A stretch of 64,000 bases of DNA from JAWKJY01 sp041393535 (GTDB lineage: Bacteria > Actinomycetota > Thermoleophilia > Gaiellales > Gaiellaceae): NCBI GenBank assembly GCA_041393535.1, contig JAWKJY010000004.1:248001-312000 (forward strand), read 5' to 3'. Shown in pieces: positions 38,060 to 47,033 of the stretch (position 1 is its first letter; every line of letters starts with the position of its first letter). The notes beneath the pieces are model-generated. The model had not been told where the DNA came from, did not search any database, and saw only the letters and a list, made by a program, of their open reading frames with translations. Position numbers and translations under genes: made by a program.

Positions 38060-38207
38060 GGAGCCCCGGCCCGGACGCCCTCCCGCCGCCGCCCCGGCGC
38101 GCCCCCGGTCCGGCGAGGGCGAGGCCGAGGCGGCGCAGCGGCCACGCGGACGCGCCGGGGGCATCGCGTCTTCGAGGGGCCCGCTCCGGCGTCCGGCGCG
38201 CGCCGGC

Positions 38208-38774
38208 TCAGCCCCCGGCTCGGCTCGCGCTCCACTCCTCGGCCGTCATCCCGTACACGACGTGGTCGACCCAGCGGTCGCCCAGCCACTCCGCCCGGCG
38301 GACGACGCGCTCCTCCTGGAAGCCGAGACGCTCGGGGATCGCGCGGCTGCGGACGTTGTCCGGGGCGGCCCGGATCTCGACCCGTGCGAGGCCCCAGTCG
38401 CCGAACGCGAGATCGAGCAGCGACGCGACGGCGCGGGTGACGTGCCCGGCACCCTCGTACGCGGCGCCGACCCAGTAGCCGATCGCCGTCGAGCGGAGCC
38501 TGCGGTCGATCGCGTGGAAGCCGACGACGCCGGCGAGGCGATCGTCGACGACGAGGGCGAACTGGGTGCCGTCGCCCCGGGCCGACTGGGCCAGCGCCGC
38601 CGCGAGGAAGGTGCGCGAGTCGCGATCCTGCCGCGTGCCGTCGACCCACGGGAGCCACCGCCGAAGCCGCTCGCGGTTCGCGTCGACGATCGCGAGGAGG
38701 TCGGCTGCGTCCTCGGCGCGCACGGGGCGAAGCAGCGCCCCGGGGCCGAGCGGTCGGGGCGCGGGCTCGGTCAT
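38208..38774 (-). CDS. GNAT acetyltransferase, RimJ/RimL type
   Basis: The 188-residue enzyme reads LRPVRAEDAADLLAIVDANR, LRRWLPWVDGTR, AIGYWVGAAYEGAGHVTRAV (acetyl-CoA loop, here Q/GxGxxx changed to EGAGHVT), ALLDLAFGDWGLARVEIRA and NVRSRAIPERLGFQEE. This is the pattern of RimL-like N-acetyltransferases that modify ribosomal protein termini or other amines. The target here is unknown. ATG 38774 overlaps the stop of ligD by 4 nt, so it is downstream of and coupled to the ligase gene, which is an uncommon partner. Confidence 0.88.
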   Translation of the reverse strand: MTEPAPRPLGPGALLRPVRAEDAADLLAIVDANRERLRRWLPWVDGTRQDRDSRTFLAAALAQSARGDGTQFALVVDDRLAGVVGFHAIDRRLRSTAIGYWVGAAYEGAGHVTRAVASLLDLAFGDWGLARVEIRAAPDNVRSRAIPERLGFQEERVVRRAEWLGDRWVDHVVYGMTAEEWSASRAGG

Positions 38775-41119
38775 CCCAGCCGGTCGAGGGCGGCAGCGAG
38801 CGACTGCCCGCCCGCGAGGACCGGTGCGAACAGGTCGCCGCGCTCGGCGACCCGGGCGAGCACCGCCTCGGGCGTGAACGAGCGCGGGTCGAGCCCGTCG
38901 ATCACCTCGCCCCACTCGAGCGGCGTCGACACCGGCGCCCCCGGGTGCGGCCGGACGGAGTACACGGACGCGATCGTCCGACCCGGGCCGTTCTGGTTCG
39001 CGTCGACGAGGACGCCTCGCCGCTTCGCCTTGAGGAACTCGGTCGTCACCTCGTCCGGGTAGGTGCGTGCGAGCGCACCCGCGACGGTCGACGCGAGCAG
39101 GTGCGCGTCCGCCCAGCCGTGCCGTCGCTCGATGGGCACGAGCACGTGGATCCCGTCGGAGCCGCTCGTCTTCGGATAGCCGACGAGGCCGAGCTGCTCG
39201 AGCGCCGCCCGGACGAGCAGCGCGGCGCGGACGGCGCCGCCGAAGCCGGCCTCCGGGGTCGGATCGAGGTCGAAGAGGACGGCGTCCGGGCGGTCGGGAC
39301 GGTCGACCCGATCGAGGACGACGTTCAGGTCGATGCAGCCCATGTTGACCATCCAGAGGAGCGCGAGCTCGTCGTTCACGAGCGGGTAGTCGATCGTCCG
39401 CTCGCGGCCCGAGCCGCGCGAGACCGTCTCGACGCGACGGGTCTCGATCCAGTCGGGCATGTGCGACGGCGCGTCCTTCTGGAAGAAGTGCTTGCCCTCG
39501 ATCCCGTTCGGGTAGCGCTTCATCGTGAACAGCCGGTCGCGCAGGTGCGGCACGAGCACCGGTGCGATTGCCTCGTAGTACGCGAGCAGGTCGCCCTTCG
39601 TCCGGCCGTCGGCAGGGAAGAACAGCTTGTCGAGGTTCGTCAGCCGCAGCGACCGCGCGCCGCGCGTCACCTCGCGCTCGCGCGCGCCCACCTCGGCTGG
39701 CACCTCGCGGACGACCTCGGCAGCCCGCTTGTCCTCGCGCAGCCCCCGGTAGGACGGGGCGCGGAGCCGCCCGTCGCGCGTCCACTCGGCGAACTCGACC
39801 TGGCAGACGAGTCGCGGCTCGACCCACGTCACGTCCCCGGCCCGGACGCGTGGCATCCGGGGGACGACCGCGAGCGGCGACGTGTCAGCGGCCAGCGGCC
39901 CGAGCAGGGCCTGGAGGCGATCGAGCTCCCTGGCGTCGAAGCCGGTGCCGCAGTTCCCGACCCAGCGCAGCCCGCCGGGCTCGTGCACGGCGAGCACGAG
40001 CGCGCCGATCCCGCCGGCACGCCGGCCGGCCCCGCGCGTCCACCCGACGATCACGAACTCCTGCTCCTCGTGGGTCTTCACCTTCAGCCACTCCCTGCTT
40101 CGCCTGCCGACACGGTAGGGAGCGTCGACGCGCTTCGCGATCACGCCCTCGAGCTGCTCGCGGATGGCGAGGTCGAGGAGGGCCTCGCCGTCCGGAAAGC
40201 CCTCCGACAGCCGCACGCAGGGGCTCGCGCCGAGCAGGCCCTCGAGCAGCGCGCGACGCGCGTGGAGCGGCCGGTCGATCACCGGCTCGCCGTCCAGCTC
40301 CAGCAGGTCGAAGACGTAGTAGACGAGCGCCCCGCTGCCCGACTGCATCGCCGAGAAGCTCGGGCGGCCCAGCTCGTCGAGCGCGCAGACCTCGCCGTCG
40401 AGCACGCAGTTCGGCGTGCGCACGGCGACGGGCAGGGCCCGCGCGATCGTCGCGAAGCGCGACGTCAGCTCGTTCCCGTTGCGGCTCCAGAGGACCGCCT
40501 CGCCGCCCGCGAGGCGCGCGAGCGTGCGGTAGCCGTCCAGCTTGACCTCGAACAGCCAGCCGGGGCCCGTCGGCACGCGGTCGGCGAGCGTCGCGAGCAT
40601 CGGCGCGGGACGGGACGCGGCGGGCGCAGCCTCCGGGGCGGTCGTCCCGTCGTCCCGCTTGCGCAGCAGGAGCCAGTTGCGGGCGTCGCCGTCGAGGGCG
40701 GCCGGCACGAGCGTCCACAGCCCGCGCAGCCGGCCGCCCTCGAGCCGGACGGTGAGGCCGCCGTCCCGCTTCTCCTCGACGAGCTCGTAGGTGCCGCGGT
40801 CCCAGAGCTCGACCTTCCCGGCGCCGTACTCGCCGGCCGGGATCTCGCCCTCGAAGTCGGCGTAGGCGAGCGGGTGGTCCTCCACGTGGACGGCGAGCCG
40901 TCTCTCGCCGGGATCGAGCGGCAGCCCGCGCGGCACGGCCCAGCTCGCGAGCGCGCCGTCGCGCTCCAGGCGCAGGTCGTAGTGGAGCCGCCGGGCCGCG
41001 TGCCGCTGCACGACGAAGATCGGGCGCGCCGCTGGCGCCGGCGCCTCCCCCGCCCCGGCTGGTGGCTCCGGCGTCCGGCCCGGCCGCCGCTTGCGCTCGT
41101 ACTCCGACAGCCGCTCCAT
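38771..41119 (-). CDS. ligD: multifunctional non-homologous end joining DNA ligase LigD
   Basis: The 782-residue protein carries all three LigD modules, in the order PE-LIG-POL. The 3'-phosphoesterase (residues about 30-150) has FVVQRHAARRLHYDLRLE with His40, His46 and Asp48. The ATP-dependent ligase (about 170-470) has the AMP-accepting Lys193 in EVKLDGYR. The primase-polymerase starts at about 490 with LTNLDKLFFPADG, then GIEGKHFFQKDAPSH, VLFDLDPTPEAG and KRRGVLVDANQNGPG. It seals double-strand breaks together with Ku. No ku gene is in the window. The PE-first order is one of the known arrangements. ATG 41119 is natural; the short gap to the divergent kinase holds no feature. Confidence 0.95.
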   Translation of the reverse strand: MERLSEYERKRRPGRTPEPPAGAGEAPAPAARPIFVVQRHAARRLHYDLRLERDGALASWAVPRGLPLDPGERRLAVHVEDHPLAYADFEGEIPAGEYGAGKVELWDRGTYELVEEKRDGGLTVRLEGGRLRGLWTLVPAALDGDARNWLLLRKRDDGTTAPEAAPAASRPAPMLATLADRVPTGPGWLFEVKLDGYRTLARLAGGEAVLWSRNGNELTSRFATIARALPVAVRTPNCVLDGEVCALDELGRPSFSAMQSGSGALVYYVFDLLELDGEPVIDRPLHARRALLEGLLGASPCVRLSEGFPDGEALLDLAIREQLEGVIAKRVDAPYRVGRRSREWLKVKTHEEQEFVIVGWTRGAGRRAGGIGALVLAVHEPGGLRWVGNCGTGFDARELDRLQALLGPLAADTSPLAVVPRMPRVRAGDVTWVEPRLVCQVEFAEWTRDGRLRAPSYRGLREDKRAAEVVREVPAEVGAREREVTRGARSLRLTNLDKLFFPADGRTKGDLLAYYEAIAPVLVPHLRDRLFTMKRYPNGIEGKHFFQKDAPSHMPDWIETRRVETVSRGSGRERTIDYPLVNDELALLWMVNMGCIDLNVVLDRVDRPDRPDAVLFDLDPTPEAGFGGAVRAALLVRAALEQLGLVGYPKTSGSDGIHVLVPIERRHGWADAHLLASTVAGALARTYPDEVTTEFLKAKRRGVLVDANQNGPGRTIASVYSVRPHPGAPVSTPLEWGEVIDGLDPRSFTPEAVLARVAERGDLFAPVLAGGQSLAAALDRLG

Positions 41120-41281
41120 CCGGCCAGCATGCCAGGCGGCGACCTCCTCCCCGCCCCGCGCCCCCGGCGCGCGACGCCGAGGCGATGCCCGGCCTGCGTC
41201 GGTGGGAGCCGCGAGCCGCCAGCCGTCGCTCCGCTAGCCTGCGCGACGCGGAGGCCGGCCACCACGGTCGCCCGCGAGCAG

Positions 41282-44218
41282 ATGGACGAGCGAGCGGCAC
41301 CCACCGACCCCCTGGCCGACGATGCAGTCGCCACCCCTGGCGGCGACGAGCTGCGCGAGGCGCACGCCCAGCTGCGCCGGGCGCGGGAGGTCATCGACGC
41401 GCTCCTCGAGACGTCGCCCGGCCTCGTCGTCGTGCTCGACCGCGACGGTCGGATCGTCCGCTTCAGCCGGACGGCGGTGGCCCTCAGCGGCTACGCGCCG
41501 GAGGAGGCGATCGGCCAGCGCTTCGACGAGCTGGTCGTCCCCGTCGAGCAGCGTCCCCGCGTGCGCGCAGCCGTCGAGCGGGTCTGGACGGCGAGCGACC
41601 CGGACGCGGATCTGGTCGAGAACGAAAACCAGTGGGTCACGCGCGCCGGGGCGCTCAGGACGATCCACTGGTGGAACCGGACGCTGCGCGACGACCACGG
41701 CGAGGTGCTCTTCGTCGTCTCCCACGGGATCGACGTGACCGACCAGCGGGCCTTCGAGCAGGAGCTGGTCGCGAGCGAGGAGCGCCTGCGGCGCGAGCGC
41801 GACTTCGTGTCCGCCGTCGTCGAGAGCGCGCCGAGCCTGATCATCGCGTTCGACCGCGACGGGACGATCGTGCGCTTCAACCGCGCCTGCGAGGAGTTCA
41901 CCGGCTACGCGGCCGACACGGTGGTCGGCCGCTCGTTCTACGACCTCTTCATCGTCCCGGACGAGCAGGCGCGCGTGCGCGAGGCGCTCGGGCGGGTCTG
42001 GGACGGCGAGTACCCGAGCTTCAACGAGAACCTCTTCCTCCGCCACGACGGCGAGGCGCGGCTGATCGAGTGGACGAACACGGCGATCGCCGGCGCCGAC
42101 GGGGCGGTCGAGTACCTCGTCTCGCACGGCGTCGACGTCACGGCACAGCGACGGTTCGAGACCGACCTGCGCGAGAAGGACGAGCGCCTGCAGCTCGCGC
42201 TCACGGCCGCGCGGATGGGCTCGTGGCAGTGGGACGCAGCGACGGGCTCGCTGCGCTGGTCGAGCGAGCTCGAGCAGCTGCACGGCCTCGCGGGCGGCCA
42301 GCTCGGCGGCGCCGTCGACGACGTGCTCGCGCTCGTCCATCCCGACGACCGCCCGCGCGTCCGCGCGCACCTCACCGGCGACGGCGAGCACGCGATCGAG
42401 TACCGCGCGATCGGGCCAGGCGGGTCGTTCGGGTGGCGCTCGAGCGTCGCGCACCGCGCGATCGGCGAGGGCGGCGAGCAGCTCGGCCTCTACGGGCTCG
42501 CGGGCGACATCACCGAGCGCCACGCCGCGGACGAGGCGCTCCGCCGCCGGGACGCGATCCTCGAGGCGGTCAGCGGCGCCGCGCAGCAGCTGCTCGACGA
42601 GCAGGAGCCGGAGGCGACGTTCCCCGACGTGCTGGAGGCGATCGGCGGGGCAGCCGGCGTCACCCGCGCCGCGGTGATCGAGCTCGCCGCGAACGACGGC
42701 GTCCTGCTCGGCGAGCCGCGCGCGCTGTGGGTCGCGCCCGGGCGGGCGCGACCGGAGCTCGGGCCCGAGACCGCGGGTGGGGCCGCCTGCCTCGTGCGCT
42801 GGCTCGATCGCTTCCGTGGCGGCGAGGTGGTCACGGCACGCACCGTCGACCTGCCCCCCGACCAGCGCGGCCCGCTCGTCGCGGCCGGCATCCGCTCGTC
42901 CGCGGCGGTGCCGATCCTCGTCGAGGGCGCGCTGTGGGGCTCGATCGCGCTCGACGACTGCGACCTCGAGCGGGAGTGGACGTCGGCCGAGCTCGACGCC
43001 ATGCGCGTCGCGGCCAGCATCCTCGCCAGCGCGATCCGCCGCGCCCGGGCGGCGAGCGCCCTCCGCACGAGCGAGGAGCAGCTCCGCCAGTCGCAGAAGA
43101 TGGAGGCGATCGGCCGGCTCGCCGGCGGGATCGCCCACGACTTCAACAACCTGCTGACGGTGATCGCCGGCAACGTCGGCCTCGCGCAGGAGGGGCAGCT
43201 CGATCCCGAGCTCCGGGAGCAGCTCGACGAGATCGGGACGGCCGCGGAGCGCGCGGCCTCGCTGACCGACCAGCTCCTCTCGTTCAGCCGGCAGCAGCTG
43301 ATCACGCCGGTGCCGCTCGACGCCGACGCCGTGCTGCGCGACGCGAGCCGGATGCTGGCCCGGGTGATCGGGGAGGACGTGGAGCTCGTCACGAGCCCCG
43401 CGGCGCCGGGCTGCCGGGTGCTCGCCGACCCGGGACAGCTGCACCAGGTCATGCTGAACCTCGCCCTGAACGCGCGGGACTCGATGCCGCGCGGCGGCCG
43501 CCTCACGCTCGAGTCGGCCGTCGCCGCGATCGGGGACGACAGGCCGGCCGGGCTCGCCGACCTGCTCCCGGGCCGGTACGTCCGCATCGGGGTCGAGGAC
43601 ACGGGCTGCGGGATGGAGCCCGCCGTCCTCGAGCGCATCTTCGAGCCGTTCTTCACCACGAAGGACGTCGGCAAGGGGACGGGGCTGGGGCTCGCGACCG
43701 TCCACGGGATCGTGAAGCAGGCCGGCGGCGAGATCGTCGTCCGCTCGACCGTCGGCGCCGGCACGCGGTTCGACGTCTACCTTCCGCTCGTGCGGCGGCA
43801 GGGGGCGGCGGACGAGGACGAGCCGGCGGGCCACGACGCGTCGGGGCACGAGACGATCCTCGTCGCCGAGGACGAGCCGGCCGTCCGCACGCTCGTGCGG
43901 CGCGTGCTCGAGCGCAGCGGCTACACCGTGCTCGAGACGGGCGACCCGCGCGAGGCCCTGACGGCCGCGCTCCGCCACGAGGGCCGGATCGACCTGCTCG
44001 TGACGGACGTGATCATGCCGGGGTTGAGCGGCCGCGAGCTGGCCCGGGAGCTGACCGCAGCCCGGCCCGGCCTGCGCGTCCTCTTCGTGTCGGGCTACAC
44101 GGACGACGACGTCCTGCGGGTCGGCGTCACCCGGAACGAGGCCGCCTTCCTGCAGAAGCCGTTCACCTCGGAGCAGCTCCTCGCACGCGTCCGCGACGTG
44201 CTCGACCAGCCCGGCTGA
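41282..44218 (+). CDS. hybrid sensor histidine kinase (PAS x3-GAF-HisKA-HATPase-REC)
   Basis: A 978-residue soluble kinase. Three PAS domains follow one another at about residues 30-155, 170-300 and 300-415 (GRIVRFSRTAVALSGYAPEE, GTIVRFNRACEEFTGYAADT, SWQWDAATGSLRWSSELEQL). A GAF domain spans about 430-590. HisKA has GGIAHDFNNLLTVIAGN with His619. The HATPase has LNLALNARDSMPRGG and DTGCGMEP, and the REC domain has Asp909 (VTDVIMPGLSGRE). It is paralogous to the kinase at 33.5 kb and shares the AHDFNNLL box of CckA-like kinases. ATG 41282 is the start; TAGCCT at 41234 is a candidate -10. It is intact, unlike its paralogue. Ligand and output partner are unknown. Confidence 0.92.
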   Translation: MDERAAPTDPLADDAVATPGGDELREAHAQLRRAREVIDALLETSPGLVVVLDRDGRIVRFSRTAVALSGYAPEEAIGQRFDELVVPVEQRPRVRAAVERVWTASDPDADLVENENQWVTRAGALRTIHWWNRTLRDDHGEVLFVVSHGIDVTDQRAFEQELVASEERLRRERDFVSAVVESAPSLIIAFDRDGTIVRFNRACEEFTGYAADTVVGRSFYDLFIVPDEQARVREALGRVWDGEYPSFNENLFLRHDGEARLIEWTNTAIAGADGAVEYLVSHGVDVTAQRRFETDLREKDERLQLALTAARMGSWQWDAATGSLRWSSELEQLHGLAGGQLGGAVDDVLALVHPDDRPRVRAHLTGDGEHAIEYRAIGPGGSFGWRSSVAHRAIGEGGEQLGLYGLAGDITERHAADEALRRRDAILEAVSGAAQQLLDEQEPEATFPDVLEAIGGAAGVTRAAVIELAANDGVLLGEPRALWVAPGRARPELGPETAGGAACLVRWLDRFRGGEVVTARTVDLPPDQRGPLVAAGIRSSAAVPILVEGALWGSIALDDCDLEREWTSAELDAMRVAASILASAIRRARAASALRTSEEQLRQSQKMEAIGRLAGGIAHDFNNLLTVIAGNVGLAQEGQLDPELREQLDEIGTAAERAASLTDQLLSFSRQQLITPVPLDADAVLRDASRMLARVIGEDVELVTSPAAPGCRVLADPGQLHQVMLNLALNARDSMPRGGRLTLESAVAAIGDDRPAGLADLLPGRYVRIGVEDTGCGMEPAVLERIFEPFFTTKDVGKGTGLGLATVHGIVKQAGGEIVVRSTVGAGTRFDVYLPLVRRQGAADEDEPAGHDASGHETILVAEDEPAVRTLVRRVLERSGYTVLETGDPREALTAALRHEGRIDLLVTDVIMPGLSGRELARELTAARPGLRVLFVSGYTDDDVLRVGVTRNEAAFLQKPFTSEQLLARVRDVLDQPG

Positions 44219-44244
44219 GCCCGCCGCGTCGCAGGGGAAAACCC

Positions 44245-44253
44245 TGTGGACAA
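44245..44253 (-). promoter_or_regulatory. single DnaA-box match
   Basis: TGTGGACAA is the reverse complement of TTGTCCACA, the form of DnaA box common in high-GC actinobacteria. It sits in a 98-nt spacer between a kinase and accA that is locally less GC-rich (GGGGAAAACCCTGTGGACAA). No second box is seen here, so it is not an origin on this evidence. Confidence 0.4.
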
Positions 44254-44316
44254 CGTGGAAAGGATGTGAGCGCGATGTGAAGCGCCGCGCCGCGACGTGC
44301 GACCCGACCGGCCGGC

Positions 44317-45276
44317 TCAGGCGGCGGTCAGGACGCCCATGGCGCGGAACTTCGCCCGTCGCGCGTGGCGCCGCTCGCCGGACGACAGCGGCGAGACGGC
44401 GTCCAGCTCCGCGCCGATGCGGTCGGCGAGGAGGCGCGCCGCCGCGTCGTGATCCGTGTGGGCCCCGCCTCCCGGCTCCGGCACGATCCCGTCGATCACG
44501 CCGAGCTCGAGGCAGTGGGCCGCGTCCGGCTTGAAGGCCGCGGCCGCCTTCTTCGCCTGGCCCGCGTCGCGCCAGAGGATCGACGCGCAGCCCTCCGGGG
44601 AGATGACCGAGTAGATCGCGTTCTCCTGCATCAGCACGCGGTCGGCGAGCGCGAGCGCGACCGCGCCGCCCGAGCCGCCCTCGCCGATCACGCAGGCGAC
44701 GGTCGGGACGGCGAGCCGGCACATCGCGAGCTGGCTCTGGGCGATCCAGCCGCCCTGCCCGTGCTGCTCGGCGGCGACCCCCGGGTACGCGCCCGGCGTG
44801 TCGACGAGCGTGACGACGGGGAAGCCGTGCCGATCGGCGAGCTCCATCACGCGGATCGCCTTGCGGTACCCCTCGGGGTAGGCCATGCCGAAGTTGCGGC
44901 GGGCGCGCTCGTGGATGTCACGGCCCTTCTGGTGACCGATCAGCGCGACCGTTCGCCCGCGGAAGCGGCCGAGGCCCGCCACGATCGCGGCGTCGTCGAG
45001 CAGGTGGCGGTCACCGTGCAGCTCCACGAAGTCGTCGAGGATCCGCTCCACGTAGTCGAGCGTGTAGGGCCGTTGCTGGTGCCGGGCGAGCTCGACCGCG
45101 CGCCAGACCTCCTCGGCGGTCGGCTCGGCCTTGATCCGCTCGATCTGCCGCTGCAGTCGCGTCAGCTCGTCCGAGACGGTGACGCCGCGCAGGAGCGGCA
45201 GGTCGCGCAGCTTCGCGATCCTGCCCCGGAGCCGGAGCAGCTCCTCCTCGTACGGCCTGCGGCTACCCGTCGGCAT
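44317..45276 (-). CDS. accA: acetyl-CoA carboxylase carboxyltransferase, alpha subunit
   Basis: With AccD it transfers CO2 from carboxybiotin to acetyl-CoA, making malonyl-CoA. The 319-residue product has LRGRIAKLRDLPLLRG, LQRQIERIKAEPTAEEVWRA, ALIGHQKGRDIHERARRNFG, AYPEGYRKAIRVMELADRHG, TLVDTPGAYPGVAAEQHGQG and IGEGGSGGAVALALADRVLM, all AccA. The start overlaps the end of accD by 14 nt, so the two are co-translated. Accessory features are normal. accB and accC are elsewhere in the genome. Confidence 0.96.
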   Translation of the reverse strand: MPTGSRRPYEEELLRLRGRIAKLRDLPLLRGVTVSDELTRLQRQIERIKAEPTAEEVWRAVELARHQQRPYTLDYVERILDDFVELHGDRHLLDDAAIVAGLGRFRGRTVALIGHQKGRDIHERARRNFGMAYPEGYRKAIRVMELADRHGFPVVTLVDTPGAYPGVAAEQHGQGGWIAQSQLAMCRLAVPTVACVIGEGGSGGAVALALADRVLMQENAIYSVISPEGCASILWRDAGQAKKAAAAFKPDAAHCLELGVIDGIVPEPGGGAHTDHDAAARLLADRIGAELDAVSPLSSGERRHARRAKFRAMGVLTAA

Positions 45277-46132
45277 GTCCGAAGAGGGCGAGGAGGCGGC
45301 CGAGGAAGGGGCGGAGCTCCGCCCGCGCGACGACGGCGTCGACGTGCCCGAAGCGCAGGCTCGACTCCGCGAGGCCGAAGTCCTCGGGGAGCTTCTCCTT
45401 CGTCGTCTGCTGGACGACGCGCGGGCCGGCGAAGGACATCAGCGCGCCCGGCTCGGCGACCGTCACGTCGCCGAGGCTCGCGAAGCTCGCGAGCACGCCG
45501 CCGGTCGTCTGATGGGCGAGGACGACGAGGAAGGCCGACCTCGCCTCGCGCATCGTGTCGACCGCGCAGACGGTCTTGGGCATCTGCATCAGGGAGAGGA
45601 TGCCCTCCTGCATCCGGGCGCCGCCGGAGGCCGTGACGCAGACGAGCGGCAGCCCGCGGGCGGCCGCGTGCTCGCACGCGAGCGCGAACTTCTCGCCGAC
45701 GACGGCGCCCATCGAGCCGCCCATGAACGCGAAGTCCATCACGGCGAGCTGGCAGGGCCGCCGCTCGACCCGGGCCTGGCCGATCACGACGGCGTCCCCG
45801 AGCCCGGTCGCCACCTCCGCCTCCGCGATGCGCTCGACGTAGGGGCGCAGGTCGAAGAACCCGAGCGGGTCGGCCGAGCGCAGCCCCGCGTCCTCCTCGA
45901 CGAACGTCCCGGCGTCGGCGAGCTGCGCGACGCGGTCGCGCGCGCGCACGGGGAAGTGATGGCCGCACTGCGGGCAGACCCGCAGCGTCGCCGCCAGCTC
46001 GTCGTCCCGGTAGTGGGAGCTGCAGCGCGGGCAGGTGTTCGGGTGGCGCTTGCCGTCGCCGTCCCCCTTGCCCGGTGCGGACGGCCCGCCCGGAGCCCGG
46101 TTCTCGATCGACACGTCGATCCGGGTGGCCAT
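45263..46132 (-). CDS. accD: acetyl-CoA carboxylase carboxyltransferase, beta subunit
   Basis: The 289-residue subunit begins with an N-terminal zinc ribbon (NTCPRCSSHYRDDELA, then CPQCGHHFPV), typical of AccD. GDAVVIGQARVERRPCQLAV, MGGSMGAVVGEKF, TASGGARMQEGILSLMQMP and FAGPRVVQQTTKEKLPEDFG follow. It forms the carboxyltransferase with AccA, encoded downstream. ATG 46132 sits 7 nt after TAGACT on the minus strand, so accDA has its own leaderless promoter although the arginase-like and fab genes lie upstream on the same strand. Confidence 0.96.
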   Translation of the reverse strand: MATRIDVSIENRAPGGPSAPGKGDGDGKRHPNTCPRCSSHYRDDELAATLRVCPQCGHHFPVRARDRVAQLADAGTFVEEDAGLRSADPLGFFDLRPYVERIAEAEVATGLGDAVVIGQARVERRPCQLAVMDFAFMGGSMGAVVGEKFALACEHAAARGLPLVCVTASGGARMQEGILSLMQMPKTVCAVDTMREARSAFLVVLAHQTTGGVLASFASLGDVTVAEPGALMSFAGPRVVQQTTKEKLPEDFGLAESSLRFGHVDAVVARAELRPFLGRLLALFGHADG

Positions 46133-46139
46133 GGGCCGT

Positions 46140-46145
46140 AGTCTA
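46140..46145 (-). promoter_or_regulatory. -10 box of accD-accA
   Basis: TAGACT on the minus strand is followed by seven bases and the ATG at 46132. The same bases on the plus strand read TAGTCTA, but no gene starts rightward here. Confidence 0.6.
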
Positions 46146-46220
46146 GTTGGCAGCCGCCCGACCCCGGACGCCTCATCTGCGCCCTCGGCCGGCCCCGCGC
46201 GGAGACTGGCGGGCGGCGCC

Positions 46221-46994
46221 CTAGAGGCCGAGCGCGCGAAGCAGCCCGACGAGGGGCGCGGGGTCGGACGCCGGGCCCGCGAGGCCGGTGATCCCGACGC
46301 CCGCGACCGGGGCGAGGTCGGCCGCACGCCGCAGCAGGCGCTCGACCTCGTCGAGCGAGAGCCCGCCGGGGACGGGGTCGAACGCGGCGACGCCGCCTCC
46401 GGGCTCGAGCACGTCCGCGTCGAGCGCCACGTACAGCGCCTCCGTGCCGGCGACGACGGCCTCGAGCTGCCGGGCGTCCGTCGCGATCCCCCGGGCCTCG
46501 ACGACGCGGCGCTCATCGTCGGCGAGCGCCCTGGCCCCGACGAGCAGGACGTCCTCCACCGCGACGGCGCCGTCGTCGAGCACCCCGCGCAGCGCGCCGC
46601 GGCGCGGCGCCTCGGCCGGCGCGTGCTGGAGCAGGTCGGCGTGGGCGTCGAGCCAGAGGAGGGCGAGCCGCTCGTGTCGCGCGGCGAGCGCCTCGATAGC
46701 GCCGACGTGGGCCAGGCAGCAGCCGCCGAGCACGACCGGGCGGGTCGGCAGGCGCGCGGCGAGCGCGAGGGCCTGCTCCGGCGGCGTGTCCGCCTCGACC
46801 GTCGCCGCCTCCGGGTACGGGAGCGCCGTCGCCGCCGCGCGTGCCAGCGGCTCGACCGCCTCGCCGAAGGCGCGCGGCACGCGCACCAGGCCGGCCGCGA
46901 AGCGACGGCCGCAGGAGTGGCACTCGTACTCCTCGGCGAGCGCGACCGCGGTCAGCGTGCGGCAGTCGGGGCAGCGGGCTCTGAGGCGAGACAT
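46221..46994 (-). CDS. arginase/agmatinase-fold protein with an N-terminal zinc ribbon
   Basis: The 257-residue product starts with Cys8-x2-Cys11 and Cys25-x2-Cys28 (CPDC, CHSC), a zinc-ribbon layout not usual for ureohydrolases. The rest follows the arginase fold: VVLGGCCLAHVGAI at 88-100, WLDAHADL (114-121) and ALYVALDADVLEPGG (186-200). Two metal-ligand motifs (DAHAD and DAD) are kept. The first, normally GGDHS, reads GGCCL, so one metal ligand may be Cys or lost. Arginase, agmatinase and formiminoglutamase functions are all possible, or none. It has its own -10 (TAGGCT, 10 nt before ATG 46994) and lies between fabF and accD on the same strand. Confidence 0.72.
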   Translation of the reverse strand: MSRLRARCPDCRTLTAVALAEEYECHSCGRRFAAGLVRVPRAFGEAVEPLARAAATALPYPEAATVEADTPPEQALALAARLPTRPVVLGGCCLAHVGAIEALAARHERLALLWLDAHADLLQHAPAEAPRRGALRGVLDDGAVAVEDVLLVGARALADDERRVVEARGIATDARQLEAVVAGTEALYVALDADVLEPGGGVAAFDPVPGGLSLDEVERLLRRAADLAPVAGVGITGLAGPASDPAPLVGLLRALGL

Positions 46995-47033
46995 CCGCCC
47001 GGCCAGCCTACCTGCAGCGCGCCTTCGCGACGA

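Larger units (their letters stand above)
37108..38207. other. 1.1 kb repeat-rich noncoding region
   Basis: No gene is convincing here although every frame is open. The first part, 37108-37550, consists of two diverged units of about 250-260 bp. Their shared blocks include a copy of the end of the oxidoreductase gene, TCGCCGAGCGCA, and CGGCGAGACCCT. A short (GGGACC)3 run lies at about 37567. The rest is the 111-bp tandem array. The region separates the kinase-oxidoreductase operon from convergent GNAT-ligD. Confidence 0.7.

Noticed and set aside
35785..38658. A 957-codon minus-strand frame containing 37-residue repeats (CGLRSVRRPGARW...)
   Set aside because: It crosses the oxidoreductase gene antisense and the tandem array; all six frames are open because the period is 111 bp. 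No start site or codon bias supports it.
38208..41119. A nearby ku gene for LigD
   Set aside because: I looked for the Ku fold around LigD on both strands and found only GNAT and a histidine kinase.
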